DNA from: Paenibacillus crassostreae
Lineage (GTDB): Bacteria; Bacillota; Bacilli; Paenibacillales; Paenibacillaceae
DNA: 64,000 nt
Assembly: GCF_001857945.1 (NCBI RefSeq)
Contig: NZ_CP017773.1
Span: forward strand, 1-64,000
Direction: 5' to 3'
Shown: positions 37,385 to 45,316 of the stretch, piece by piece
How the letters are laid out: the number at the start of each line of letters is the position of its first letter
Numbering within the stretch: position 1 is the first letter of the stretch
Program-made: the position numbers and the translations under genes
The notes under the pieces: model-generated
Told to the model about the DNA's origin: nothing
The model's input: only the letters and a program-made list of their open reading frames with translations
Database searches by the model: none

Positions 37385-37675
37385 TTAATATTGTGATTTG
37401 CTTCTTTTAGATTTGTCTTGAACAACGATCTCCAATTCCAAAGCATCAAGAATTTTAAGCAGAGTTTCAATATTATAATTTTCTCCGCTTGTAACACGTA
37501 CAATTTGAGGGTGTTTCATCCCAATGGTAACAGCCAATTTGCGGACACTGAGATTACGTTCCACCAGTCGATCTTTTATCGTTTGAATAATCTCCATTTT
37601 TGGTACAGAAATAGCGTAATATTCATCAGGTACGTTCAGATGTTGGAGATCATGAACATGGGTGTCGGTCTTCAT
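37385..37675 (-). CDS. HigA-like XRE-family antitoxin
   Basis: A 96-residue protein with a helix-turn-helix (RLVERNLSVRKLAVTIGMKHPQIVRVTSGENYNIETLLKILDALEL) and a hydrophilic tail ending in DKSKRSKSQY. This C-terminal HTH plan is typical of HigA/HTH_37-type antitoxins paired with phage-derived Gp49-like toxins. GAAAGGAGAAAC precedes the start. The presumed toxin gene is upstream on the same strand but separated by 339 bases, so it may have its own promoter. Confidence 0.65.
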   Translation of the reverse strand: MKTDTHVHDLQHLNVPDEYYAISVPKMEIIQTIKDRLVERNLSVRKLAVTIGMKHPQIVRVTSGENYNIETLLKILDALELEIVVQDKSKRSKSQY

Positions 37676-38014
37676 AGTTGTTTCTCCTTTCTGAAAATCG
37701 TCTCAGATCAAAGACATCAATTTATCATTTCCAGATTCATTATTTTTATTATTTATTATTTTTATTTTATTACTTTTGATCATTATTGGCGATTGATTCC
37801 TCCTTATTAGCTAGTCTGTTTTAACGATCCAATGCTAAATTAATAGTTTTTCTTTTTGTTTATAACTTAGTCCTGATTATCTCCCGTTCAATTCAATTCA
37901 TCATTTCAGTATTTTTATCCTCCTTAGTCTTTCAATCTCATTCAAATGCGAACAAATGTTATTTCTATTTATTTAATTTCGAACTGTTGAGGTACGATAT
38001 CTCCGAAGAGAAGG
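37676..38014 (-). other. AT-rich gap between toxin and antitoxin genes
   Basis: This 339-base gap has no supportable gene. It includes a run of T/A-rich triplets (TTATTATTTATTATTTTTATTTTATTA-like, 37740-37770) on the side of the antitoxin promoter. The usual overlap of HigBA genes is missing. Confidence 0.45.
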
Positions 38015-38380
38015 CTACCAACCTTCTCTTACGGCAATACGTTCAGCAGTAGCAAAATCTCGATCTCTAATTTTTTCATCTTTTTTTAAGAAAAAATGAA
38101 GAAGTGCATACTCATCAGAACCAGAGATGCGCTTGAACAAAAAGCGCCATTCTGTTTTTGATGCCCCTTTAATTTTCAGTTCCCATAAATTCGAACGCTT
38201 GGTGTTTTCAATCTTTTTCCCAAGGTACGTTTTATTAGTTCCATGAGCATTCAGTAGGCCGATTACTTCGAAGATTTTTCTTCGAGTATTTGAACATACA
38301 TCATAGTCTTGGATTGCTGAATTAAAAGCTTCGTTAGATAAAACGATTTTTGGATACTGCTGGATTCGATGGTTATCCAT
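38015..38380 (-). CDS. HigB-like toxin (phage Gp49-like/DUF891)
   Basis: A 121-residue protein read from ATG 38380 (MDNHRIQQYP), which has AGGGG at the right distance. The frame is open further upstream, but that adds an unlikely hydrophobic leader. Residues NTKRSNLWELKIKGASKTEWRFLFKR and YALLHFFLKKDEKIRDRDFATAERIA are the signature of RelE-superfamily Gp49/DUF891 toxins, which cleave mRNA on ribosomes. Its cognate antitoxin is probably the XRE protein at 37385-37675. Confidence 0.7.
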   Translation of the reverse strand: MDNHRIQQYPKIVLSNEAFNSAIQDYDVCSNTRRKIFEVIGLLNAHGTNKTYLGKKIENTKRSNLWELKIKGASKTEWRFLFKRISGSDEYALLHFFLKKDEKIRDRDFATAERIAVREGW

Positions 38381-38735
38381 CTCACCAGCCCCTAACATAT
38401 ATACGATTTTATAAAGAACGTAAAAGAATTTATCTAATAATAATGGTAACATATATATTACCACACAGTCAACATATATCCCCATTTCGTATTTTTTTCT
38501 GTTCGTTCCTGCCGGTACGTATCAGAGTTACTTTTGTAAGTGACTTTTAGAATCGCGCTCCAATTGTTCAAATCATGACCGTAGGTATTAACAGGGCTAG
38601 GAACTTAGCCTCGACTTAATATAGATTTGTGATTTCTAGGTTTACGACAATGCTTTTAGTGGATATAAAAGTTTTAGAAGATACCTGTGTATATTCTGAA
38701 TAAGGTAGCTTTCATGTATGAGAGGAGAATAGCAG
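38381..38735 (+). other. Gap containing an MBL gene scrap
   Basis: Apart from the MBL-gene fragment at 38524-38615 I see no feature. A ribosome site (GAGGAG) at 38722 belongs to the next gene. Confidence 0.45.
38524..38615 (-). pseudogene. Fragment of the secreted MBL-fold gene
   Basis: About 90 bases match the middle of the MBL genes (compare 46386-46476 and 53097-53168). The shared text is GAGTTA-TTTTTGTAAGTGAC, then CTCCAATT-TTCAAATCAT and GTATTAACAGGG, with many substitutions and small deletions. It encodes the region NNWSAVLKVTYKNNS but is not translatable. It is a scar of a former copy of the cassette. Confidence 0.7.
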
Positions 38736-39395
38736 ATGGACGAACAACAACGTATAGAGCAAGAAAGGGAAGAGGTAGTAGACCCACATCATTATTTATT
38801 ATCTATTTCCTCTGGAGATGCGCGTTGTGAAAAGATTAAGCAGTTCTGGCAGATGGAATCGATTGAACTGTATTGGCCTTTAGTTACGCGATTGCGAAAG
38901 TAGCGGTCGAAACAAATATTGTTGGCTATTCTAAATGATCGGTATTGCATGGGGAATATTGAAATATACGTGAATCACGAGGAAAGAACCATTGCGTTTC
39001 GGTATCGTGGGACGACAATTGGGCTGTTCATCCAGGAGCTCATGACATTTATCTCGGTGTATGTAGATGTATATGAGGGTTCATACTCGACAATTGGCCA
39101 GCGTAAGAGTGCGAAGGAGGCTATAGAAGAAGTTGTTAAGGTTATATTAGGTGATCATGTTGCAGCGAAGCGAATTCGTTTGGCATATAGAGAATTCTTG
39201 GTATTGCTCTTTGGTGTTCTCCCTGAACAAGCCTCCAATTTATGGGTATCAAGAGAAGCTTATGTCAAGGCGATGGATGTTATTGAAGAAAAGTACAGAT
39301 TAGCGATTGGTGATTCGAACTTTTTGGAATGGAGACTGACATTGCTTGGACGTTCGCCCATGATAATAAATGAAGAGACAAGGGAGCGATTATAA
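38736..39395 (+). pseudogene. Hypothetical gene split by an in-frame TAG
   Basis: ATG 38736, with GAGAGGAG upstream, encodes 55 residues (MDEQQRIEQEREEVVDPHHY through TRLRK) to TAG 38901-38903. The same frame then stays open for 164 more codons to 39395, giving a total of about 219. The downstream part has no convincing start of its own, which argues for one original gene. The protein is mixed alpha/beta with no recognised motif. The stop is followed by C (TAGC), a context that can be leaky, so readthrough is conceivable. Confidence 0.5.
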
Positions 39396-39396
39396 G

Positions 39397-39708
39397 ATGA
39401 ACTGTACACATTGTAGTAAGGAAACGGATGAAAAATATATCATTGATGCAGTGGGTAGCTACTATTGTTCGGAGGAGTGTATGGAGGACTACCAGGAGAA
39501 TAGCAATGATTCATTTGATGACGATCATCCTTATGAGGATGATTATTCTATGCTGCGCCGATCATATATAGAGATCATAGATGAATGGAAAGACGAGCTT
39601 AGTATGAAAACTGAAAACCTTGAAAGTGCAGTTGATGAGCTGGTTAGTGGACACACGGATTTTATTTATTCGGATGGCGATGACGGTCCGTATGCTTGGA
39701 AGCAGTAA
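39397..39708 (+). CDS. Small TRASH-like zinc-finger protein
   Basis: A 103-residue protein from ATG 39397 (GGGAG upstream). The N-terminus (CTHCSKETDEKYIIDAVGSYYCSEEC) is a treble-clef/TRASH-like metal-binding motif. The rest is acidic (SNDSFDDDHPYEDDYSM). It begins one base after the preceding gene stops, so it is probably co-transcribed with it. Function unknown. Confidence 0.6.
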   Translation: MNCTHCSKETDEKYIIDAVGSYYCSEECMEDYQENSNDSFDDDHPYEDDYSMLRRSYIEIIDEWKDELSMKTENLESAVDELVSGHTDFIYSDGDDGPYAWKQ

Positions 39709-39730
39709 TAATGTAAATGAAGTGATGAGT

Positions 39731-39790
39731 AAGGGGAGTTCGACTCCCTTTTCCTGCTTTAGAAGAACCGCCCAGCGAGCGGTTCTTTCA
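39731..39790 (+). terminator. Double terminator
   Basis: AAGGGGAGT-TCG-ACTCCCTTTT (39731-39752) is followed closely by AAGAACCGC (39763-39771) pairing with GCGGTTCTT (39779-39787) and a T-run. Both look like Rho-independent terminators. Confidence 0.8.
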
Positions 39791-39805
39791 TGTTTAGGGA
39801 GTGAA

Positions 39806-39876
39806 TTGTAGACAATTTGTAGACATCAAATAACTGAGGCTTAATTTTTGGGAAATGTTGTAGACTTCATGTCTAC
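39806..39876 (+). promoter_or_regulatory. TTGTAGAC repeats next to a -10 box
   Basis: TTGTAGAC occurs at 39806-39813, 39817-39824 (11 bp apart, one helical turn) and 39858-39865. The last copy forms the palindrome GTAGAC-TTCAT-GTCTAC (39860-39876), 13 bases ahead of GATATAAT. This looks like an operator cluster for an unknown regulator. Confidence 0.45.
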
Positions 39877-40177
39877 GGACAGTCTGATATAATCGGCGGA
39901 GCTGTGTATCGCGCATAGTAGTAAAGCGAAAAGTTGAGGATTGAATCAGCATATTAAAAGAACAGTAAATAACTGCACGCCACACATATTGATAACGGGA
40001 ATATCTAAAGCCATATTATTGAGTCTTCTACATCCAATAGATAAATGCATAGAAAAAATGAGATGATTTACTTTGGAGGTGTTCATCATGGGCTGGACTT
40101 ATTTGCTCACGATAAACACCTTTTAGTACTACAGTGATGATAATAGTTGACAAACAGAAACACATAGAAGGAAATAG

Positions 40178-40189
40178 AAACGTATGTTC
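40178..40189 (+). promoter_or_regulatory. LexA-like box upstream of the Kiwa-like operon
   Basis: AAACGTATGTTC matches seven of the eight fixed bases of GAAC-N4-GTTC and is followed by TTCTTAT, as in the two YolD promoters. A consensus TTGACA lies at 40147-40152, but no well-placed -10 is evident. Confidence 0.4.
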
Positions 40190-40278
40190 TTATTTAGTGA
40201 TGGAGGAAAATGTTAAAGGATAAAGGCGATATAATCTCGAATTACTATATTATATAATTTTTGCAGGGAGATGAGGGA

Positions 40279-41202
40279 ATGTCATTGGAGAGTATTATTG
40301 AGCAGATAAAAGGAGTTTTGGATGCACCTGAAGGTAAAGTTTCTTTGTATTTTACAAAGAAGGATTATAGAAGCAGCTACACTTCTTATAAACCAGGTAT
40401 TTCGATTGATCTGCAAAAGGAATTTGTAACTATTGTGATAGAGGCTCTTGAAGAACTTAAAGAAAAAGAAGTAGTACCATTTAATCCAACTGGATCTTTA
40501 GATGATACACTTGAAGTGTGTAATTATGAATCGGTCGATAGTTTATCGCATATAATATATAGTCTAGACGAGGGGAGATTGCTTGAGTTCCCCCCAGATG
40601 ATATCTCGAAGTTTACGTTTTATTGTTTGGTAATTAAGCCGAACGGATCTCATGACGAAGAAGAATTGCTCTTCTTCCGAAGAGTGACTAAATTTAAAAA
40701 GTTGAAAAAGGGCATCGTTGGTCGTATTGTTTCAGGTGACTTTGAGAAAATAGATGCTGAATTGTTAGGTATAGATAATTATATTGATATTGTTGGATAT
40801 GATTCTCAACTAACAATTATGAATCATATTTCAATGGAACGGATTTTCGACATAAAGACCCAGTATCAAGAAAGTGCTAAAAGAACTCTTGCTATGATAA
40901 AAGATAGTAACAGGATTGAAAATTTCGAACAGTTTGAAGAAGACAGTATCAATGATGGTAGAGTTATAAGAGGACTTACTAAAATTCTACAAGAACCTGA
41001 CAAGGTAAACCGATGCTTTGAAAATTTTGAAAAAGTTAAAGAACTAGTAAATGTTGTAGAATTGGATATCAAATTTTCCGAAGATGGATCTAAAATAATT
41101 TATGAGAGAAAAGATCAATTACAAAATATCACATTAATAATTAGGGATGCATATTATCAAACATTTATTACGGAACGCTTAGGAGTAGATGAGTTAGCCT
41201 GA
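40279..41202 (+). CDS. KwaB-like DUF4868 protein
   Basis: A 307-residue soluble protein. ATG 40279 is chosen (MSLESIIEQI) with AGGGAG upstream. The pattern fits DUF4868: LFFRRVTKFKKLKKG, VGYDSQLTIMNHISMERIFDIKTQYQESAKRTLAMI, and a C-terminal helical domain ending IIRDAYYQTFITERLGVDELA. DUF4868 proteins are the KwaB subunit of the Kiwa anti-phage system, which binds DNA at the membrane. The downstream membrane-protein gene, 20 bases away, is the right size for KwaA. Recognition is by overall pattern, not by a catalytic motif. Confidence 0.62.
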   Translation: MSLESIIEQIKGVLDAPEGKVSLYFTKKDYRSSYTSYKPGISIDLQKEFVTIVIEALEELKEKEVVPFNPTGSLDDTLEVCNYESVDSLSHIIYSLDEGRLLEFPPDDISKFTFYCLVIKPNGSHDEEELLFFRRVTKFKKLKKGIVGRIVSGDFEKIDAELLGIDNYIDIVGYDSQLTIMNHISMERIFDIKTQYQESAKRTLAMIKDSNRIENFEQFEEDSINDGRVIRGLTKILQEPDKVNRCFENFEKVKELVNVVELDIKFSEDGSKIIYERKDQLQNITLIIRDAYYQTFITERLGVDELA

Positions 41203-41222
41203 TAAACAAGGAGGTGGCGCAT

Positions 41223-41780
41223 ATGACCAGATTTTATAAATGGTTGCTCTTTATTTCATCATATGCACCTCTTTATTTATTACTAGCAATCAATAACTAT
41301 GATTTCAAGTTGATTCCAGTTGAGTATTTCAAGACTGTTTTAGGTAGTGAACCTATGTTGTACTTCTGGATTGTGATCGTTATACTATTTATAATCTCTT
41401 TCGTAGCAGTTGGGTATTTTAGATTTATAAGTTTAAATGATAGTAGAGGATTGATTGGATTAAAACCGATGAATGAAAGCGTACTTAGTTATTTAATTAC
41501 ATATGTGATACCTTTGACTGCTATGAATGTCAGTAGTACTAACAGCTTAGTGGTAAATGGATTGCTTTTCATTATCATAGGTATTGTCTACGTAAACAGT
41601 GACTTATTGTACTTAAACATACTTTTAATTTTATTTGGTTATAGAGTCTACAATGATGCATCTAATAATGTGATTATTACCAACTACAGCAAGGACGAGT
41701 TAACAAATTTTATGAATACTGGAGAACGAGTGTTGTGTCGTAAAGTCGTTAATGGAGTTTATTTGATGAGACGACCTTAG
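41223..41780 (+). CDS. KwaA-like membrane protein
   Basis: A 185-residue integral membrane protein from ATG 41223, with AAGGAGG eight bases upstream. Four or five helices are visible: residues about 6-25, 42-65, 88-108, and a long 110-145 region. A soluble C-terminal tail follows (NVIITNYSKDELTNFMNTGERVLC). KwaA is the membrane sensor that recognises phage attachment and anchors KwaB. Here the order is KwaB then KwaA, reversed from the usual kwaA-kwaB arrangement. Identification depends on the KwaB call. Confidence 0.55.
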   Translation: MTRFYKWLLFISSYAPLYLLLAINNYDFKLIPVEYFKTVLGSEPMLYFWIVIVILFIISFVAVGYFRFISLNDSRGLIGLKPMNESVLSYLITYVIPLTAMNVSSTNSLVVNGLLFIIIGIVYVNSDLLYLNILLILFGYRVYNDASNNVIITNYSKDELTNFMNTGERVLCRKVVNGVYLMRRP

Positions 41781-41830
41781 TAATCAATGATATATAATAA
41801 TTACTAAGAGGCAGTGTAACTAACTATTTC

Positions 41831-41919
41831 TGGAGAGCGCTTGGATGGCATGCAAGAGGTCGTCGGCTCGATCCCAATAGTATAATATACCTTAAACATA
41901 AACGGCAGAGATGCCGTTT
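41831..41919 (+). tRNA. 3-prime fragment of a tRNA-Ala with terminator
   Basis: The sequence TGGAGAGCGC-TTGGATGGCATGCAAGAGG-TCGTCGG-CTCGATCCC reads like the D arm, anticodon arm (loop ATGGCAT, anticodon GGC, Ala) and T arm of tRNA-Ala. The acceptor 5-prime half and CCA end are missing, and the T and acceptor stems are mutated. A classic terminator (AAACGGCA-GAGA-TGCCGTTT, 41900-41919) follows. It cannot be a working tRNA. It looks like the scar of an element that used a tRNA-Ala gene as attachment site. Confidence 0.6.
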
Positions 41920-42123
41920 ATTTGTTTTGATTATCATGTGAGAGTCGACATATGTGGAGAGTTGCTTACTGTGGCTAAAAAAGTAATATAGCGAATTCAG
42001 TTAAATATTATATATTATAAAGCTTAAGGTGAAGAGAGATATTGATTGTGATTTTGTCTTTCGTATAGCGAAAAAAATATATCTGTTATTTGTAGGGTAA
42101 GAGTTATTAGGAGGAGGGCTAGA

Positions 42124-43059
42124 ATGTCGTTTAATGAAATGTATTACTCAGATAATTATAGTACATTTGATGAATGGTTAGATCTTGTTCATGATTACGA
42201 AGAAGAAGTGTATCCTTGTTTCAGAATCCCTTATGATGAGTGGGTAGAAGAGTACTTAGTTAATATTGAGGATAAGTCGATTGATGAAGTGAAAGTATTA
42301 CTGAGATGCTTATTAGTTCCTATTACCCGAAGGATAGATATATCAAATTATGAAACTTATGTTTTTTTAAAGGACTCAAAGAGTAAAACGGATATCGAAA
42401 TGATGAATAGTATGTCTCACAACGAGGTTTATAAAAGATTGGCTAACGAACAGGATGCTTGGGAAGGCTTAACGTGGGTTTTAGAATTATTACCAAGAAA
42501 TCCTTACAATGCAATTAAAGCACTTCAGAGTTATCTATTTGCACAGTCTAATTTACCTGACGACAGAATCATAGGTATTGAGCAATGTTCTGAAATAATC
42601 ATGGCTAAATTTATTCACTTTGAAAATCCTCTAGAAAAATTGACGGAGTTAAAGTCTGTAGAATTTGAATGGTTAATTGAGTATTTGTATGAAAGTATGG
42701 GGTACGATACGAAATGGACGCTGGCCACTCGGGATGGTGGTAAAGATATTATTGCAGATATAGATAGAACTGACGGTAATGAGCATGTATATGTTGAATG
42801 TAAGTTATATAAAACGACTAAGTTGAAACTAGAAACGGTAAGAGCATTTCGTGATGTTATGATAGAAAACAAAGTAAATAGAGGGGTGATATTCTGTACA
42901 GGGTATGTAAATGGAAATATTAAGAAGTTTGATAAAAGAATTCAGATATGGTCATATGAGGATATTAATATTCTGCTTAATGCACATTTAGGAAGTGACT
43001 GGGTTGATAGATTGGATATACTTATTGAAAATAAGCGAAGGAAGTATAAAAAAGAGTAA
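42124..43059 (+). CDS. Mrr-like restriction endonuclease
   Basis: A 311-residue protein with GGAGGAGG before ATG 42124. The C-terminal third (residues about 180-290) is an Mrr_cat/PD-(D/E)xK domain: FEWLIEYLYESMGYDTKWT, then RDGGKDIIAD, then YVECKLYK, supplying the catalytic D and E-x-K. GVIFCTGYVNGNIKKFDKRIQIWS is also typical of the fold. The N-terminal 170 residues are helical and unassigned, probably the recognition or sensing part. It may act alone as a type IV-like enzyme or work with the Kiwa-like pair 340 bases upstream. Confidence 0.8.
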   Translation: MSFNEMYYSDNYSTFDEWLDLVHDYEEEVYPCFRIPYDEWVEEYLVNIEDKSIDEVKVLLRCLLVPITRRIDISNYETYVFLKDSKSKTDIEMMNSMSHNEVYKRLANEQDAWEGLTWVLELLPRNPYNAIKALQSYLFAQSNLPDDRIIGIEQCSEIIMAKFIHFENPLEKLTELKSVEFEWLIEYLYESMGYDTKWTLATRDGGKDIIADIDRTDGNEHVYVECKLYKTTKLKLETVRAFRDVMIENKVNRGVIFCTGYVNGNIKKFDKRIQIWSYEDINILLNAHLGSDWVDRLDILIENKRRKYKKE

Positions 43060-43075
43060 GTATATGTACGGTTAC

Positions 43076-43727
43076 TCTTTTAATAGATTGGCCTTTATTT
43101 TTTACAGCTAAGAGGAAATCCTTATACGTATCAGTCGTATGAGAAACTTTAGGTGCATATACAGATTTAACATCAACAGCTTTCAACACATCATCGAGTC
43201 CGCCTACATGATCCGCATCTGGATGGGTGGCGATGTATCAGTCGTATGAGAAACTTTAGGTGCATATACAGATTTAACATCAACAGCTTTCAACACATCA
43301 TCGAGTCCGCCTACATGATCCGCATCTGGATGGGTGGCGATCATCACGTCTAATGTCTTAACACCGAGAGACTTCAGGTATTTCACAATATTTTTTCCTT
43401 GATTGTTATTTCCACCATCGATGAGGATGTATTGGTCTTTAGGGGTACGGATGAGTGTGGAGTCACCTTGGCCAACGTCGAAATAATACACTTGTAATAT
43501 ACCTATGGTATGTTTCTTTGGTAAGAGTCGTGTCTGCTGGTGTTGTAGTAGATTTGTTTAATTTTCTTTCTCATTCTCAGTTGATGACCCTACACCGATA
43601 ATATAGGTAATTCTCTATCTTAAGGCCCAAATTGCATATTTGGTCTGACAATAATGGCCGCAATTGGTATCCGTTTTTCCTGGGTAAGCGCTAGCTATGA
43701 CAGATAACATTACTAATAGAAAATTTT
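43076..43727 (-). pseudogene. Decayed secreted MBL-fold gene
   Basis: A broken copy of the genes at 46067-47095 and 52776-53804. Intact sense remains for DVGQGDSTLIRTPKDQYILIDGGNNNQGK and THPDADHVGGLDD. The C-terminal third is gone. A 107-bp segment is duplicated in tandem, and the N-terminal part (43492-43727) has many substitutions and small deletions, although the TDANGGHYC-equivalent region is still recognisable. The 3-prime side matches the 53220-53276 copy best. No DUF3006 partner remains. Confidence 0.85.
43128..43341 (-). repeat. Exact 107-bp tandem duplication
   Basis: Bases 43128-43234 and 43235-43341 are identical as far as I can read, both running from GTATCAGTCGTATG to GGATGGGTGGCGAT. 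This breaks the pseudogene frame and, being unmutated, must be recent. Confidence 0.9.
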
Positions 43728-43934
43728 ATTCTGGTAATCTTTAGGCTCAACACCAAAAAATTTGTTTAATATATTTGGTTCTGTTTGGTCTAGCTACATT
43801 CTATAATATTAGCTGGTTAGCGCAATCTAATAATAGATCCGAAGCTTCTTATCTATTTCAGGCTATTAGAATAGAACCAATCTATCCTTCCATTCATATG
43901 ATTTAGTATGTTGACTGATAGGAGGGGTATACAA

Positions 43935-44528
43935 TTGGAAAAGAAAAAAGTTGTAAGCAAAAAAAGGGTTTCACAACCCAAACAATGGCCAATCGCAACA
44001 AAATTTAGGCCCACAAAATCCCCCCGACGAACCGCAATTCGTGCTACGGCCGATTTTAGCTATGATGCCTCTGCTGTAAGGAATGGTAACTGGAGAAGCA
44101 GGTGCGGTTGTAATCAATTTGATTCTTGTAACACCCTCCAATGGGGACAGTCTTATATCACAATTAATAACCAAAGTGGTAGGTATAAATTAAAATTTTA
44201 TCTTCGTTCCTACGGAAAACAGCATTGGTGGAATCCGTCGCGTACATTTGATGAAAATTGGAATGCATTCGTAAATACACCTCATACTGCTTACATCAGA
44301 TTTGACTCAGGCATCATTCAACCTCGCGCAAGTGGGGGCGGATATTTCCGTAACGGAAACAATGATACTGGTTTTGGTGGGCAAGCTGGTACGATAGGGG
44401 TTGAGATTTTCGACAGTACTGGTACTCGCGTTAGAAGAATATTATTTTGGCCAAAAAGTTGGACGAATTGGGGGACTCTGTGGATGAGATGCGGTCATGA
44501 TTACAACTTCAATTTCTTCGAAATATAA
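43935..44528 (+). CDS. Unknown basic, beta-rich protein
   Basis: A 197-residue protein from TTG 43935 with GGAGGGG upstream. An N-terminal Lys/Arg-rich segment (EKKKVVSKKRVSQPKQW) precedes a beta-rich domain. The domain is high in Trp, Gly, Asn and Arg (NWRSRCGCNQFDSCNTLQWG, HWWNPSRTFDENWN, FWPKSWTNWGTLW), with four cysteines close together (C-x-C and two more). No signal peptide is present and I do not recognise the family. The aromatic/Asn composition is reminiscent of pore-forming or carbohydrate-binding beta-sandwich proteins, but that is only an impression. A terminator follows. Confidence 0.5.
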   Translation: MEKKKVVSKKRVSQPKQWPIATKFRPTKSPRRTAIRATADFSYDASAVRNGNWRSRCGCNQFDSCNTLQWGQSYITINNQSGRYKLKFYLRSYGKQHWWNPSRTFDENWNAFVNTPHTAYIRFDSGIIQPRASGGGYFRNGNNDTGFGGQAGTIGVEIFDSTGTRVRRILFWPKSWTNWGTLWMRCGHDYNFNFFEI

Positions 44529-44841
44529 ATAGCTAGGAACTGAGTTAGAAGTATATGAATAGGAACGTGTATAGCGAGTAAGCATAGCGCAAGATCCGTC
44601 ACGGAAGTTTTCCTGTGGACGGATCTTTTCGCTCAACCGTAATTATTAATGTGTGTTAACGCGATCCTGTCTGATTTTAGATCAGCTCTTTTTACGTCCA
44701 AGTGGAATTTTTTTCTGGGACGTTATTTGATTTTTGATAAATCACGCTCTTTCATTTACGCAATTTTTCACAACGAGCTATGATAATTGTATATTTTGTA
44801 AAGCAAATTAATTGTAAAAACATCAAAAGGGGCGATTTTTC
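44529..44841 (+). other. Gap with terminators
   Basis: No gene is visible. A strong terminator is at 44591-44631. A smaller CTGAT/ATCAG hairpin with a following T-run lies at about 44669-44690. A weak promoter-like TTTACG (18-bp spacer) TATGAT precedes the next gene. Confidence 0.45.
44591..44631 (+). terminator. Rho-independent terminator
   Basis: AAGATCCGTC (44591-44600) pairs with GACGGATCTT (44618-44627), followed by TTTC. It lies past the unknown gene at 43935-44528. Confidence 0.75.
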
Positions 44842-45255
44842 ATGGGTTTTAAATCAGTTTCAGAGGAAATAACAATAGTCAATGCGGCTAATACTAAGGC
44901 GGAGCTACAATCTAAGAGTAATAAAGTTATATCACAACTTGATCTATTTTTGCTTGAAGATTTTTCTTTAGCAATTAAGCAAGAATATCGTCTCGAAATA
45001 ATGAGTAATCGTGATGGGAGAGCTGCTACATACAGATTGACAGATGCACTAATTGATATTGATGCTTTAGTTAGTAATATGGTGTTACCACTTAAGCTTG
45101 ATGTTGAAAAAGATGGCAATACTAAAATACTTGATTTTAATATTTCTAAGGCAGAACCTAATACGAGTTCCAGAATGGAAAACCCTAAGTATTACATATA
45201 TTGCGATAATTCTAACGAGATAGGATTTACATTTTGGTTCAAAAAGAATAAGTAG
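44842..45255 (+). CDS. Hypothetical protein
   Basis: A 137-residue protein, ATG 44842, with AAAAGGGGCG upstream. The N-terminal half is helical (NTKAELQSKSNKVISQLDLFLLEDFSLAIKQEYRLE), and the C-terminal half is beta-rich ending in EIGFTFWFKKNK. No signal peptide and no recognised motif. It has its own weak promoter region and a strong terminator, so it is a single-gene unit. Confidence 0.5.
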   Translation: MGFKSVSEEITIVNAANTKAELQSKSNKVISQLDLFLLEDFSLAIKQEYRLEIMSNRDGRAATYRLTDALIDIDALVSNMVLPLKLDVEKDGNTKILDFNISKAEPNTSSRMENPKYYIYCDNSNEIGFTFWFKKNK

Positions 45256-45270
45256 TTGACTTTAATTGAA

Positions 45271-45296
45271 GCGCCCTCAAAAGAGGGTGCTTTTTT
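45271..45296 (+). terminator. Rho-independent terminator
   Basis: GCGCCCTC-AAAA-GAGGGTGC followed by six T, 15 bases after the stop at 45255. Confidence 0.92.
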
Positions 45297-45316
45297 ATAA
45301 TTATCCAAATAGCTTT

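Larger units (their letters stand above)
39791..40278 (+). other. Long gap upstream of the Kiwa-like operon
   Basis: Holds the TTGTAGAC repeats, a 12-codon frame (40088-40126, MGWTYLLTINTF) with a well-spaced GGAGGTG site, and a LexA-like box at 40178-40189. AT-rich TATAAT-like boxes lie near 40230 and 40250. No larger gene is supported. Confidence 0.45.

Noticed and set aside
38381..38485. N-terminal extension of the HigB-like toxin
   Set aside because: A hydrophobic leader is foreign to this toxin family and ATG 38380 has a good ribosome site.
43204..43491. 95-codon MBL frame as a functional small protein
   Set aside because: It lacks the signal peptide and the C-terminal third and is broken by the 107-bp duplication; it is part of a pseudogene.
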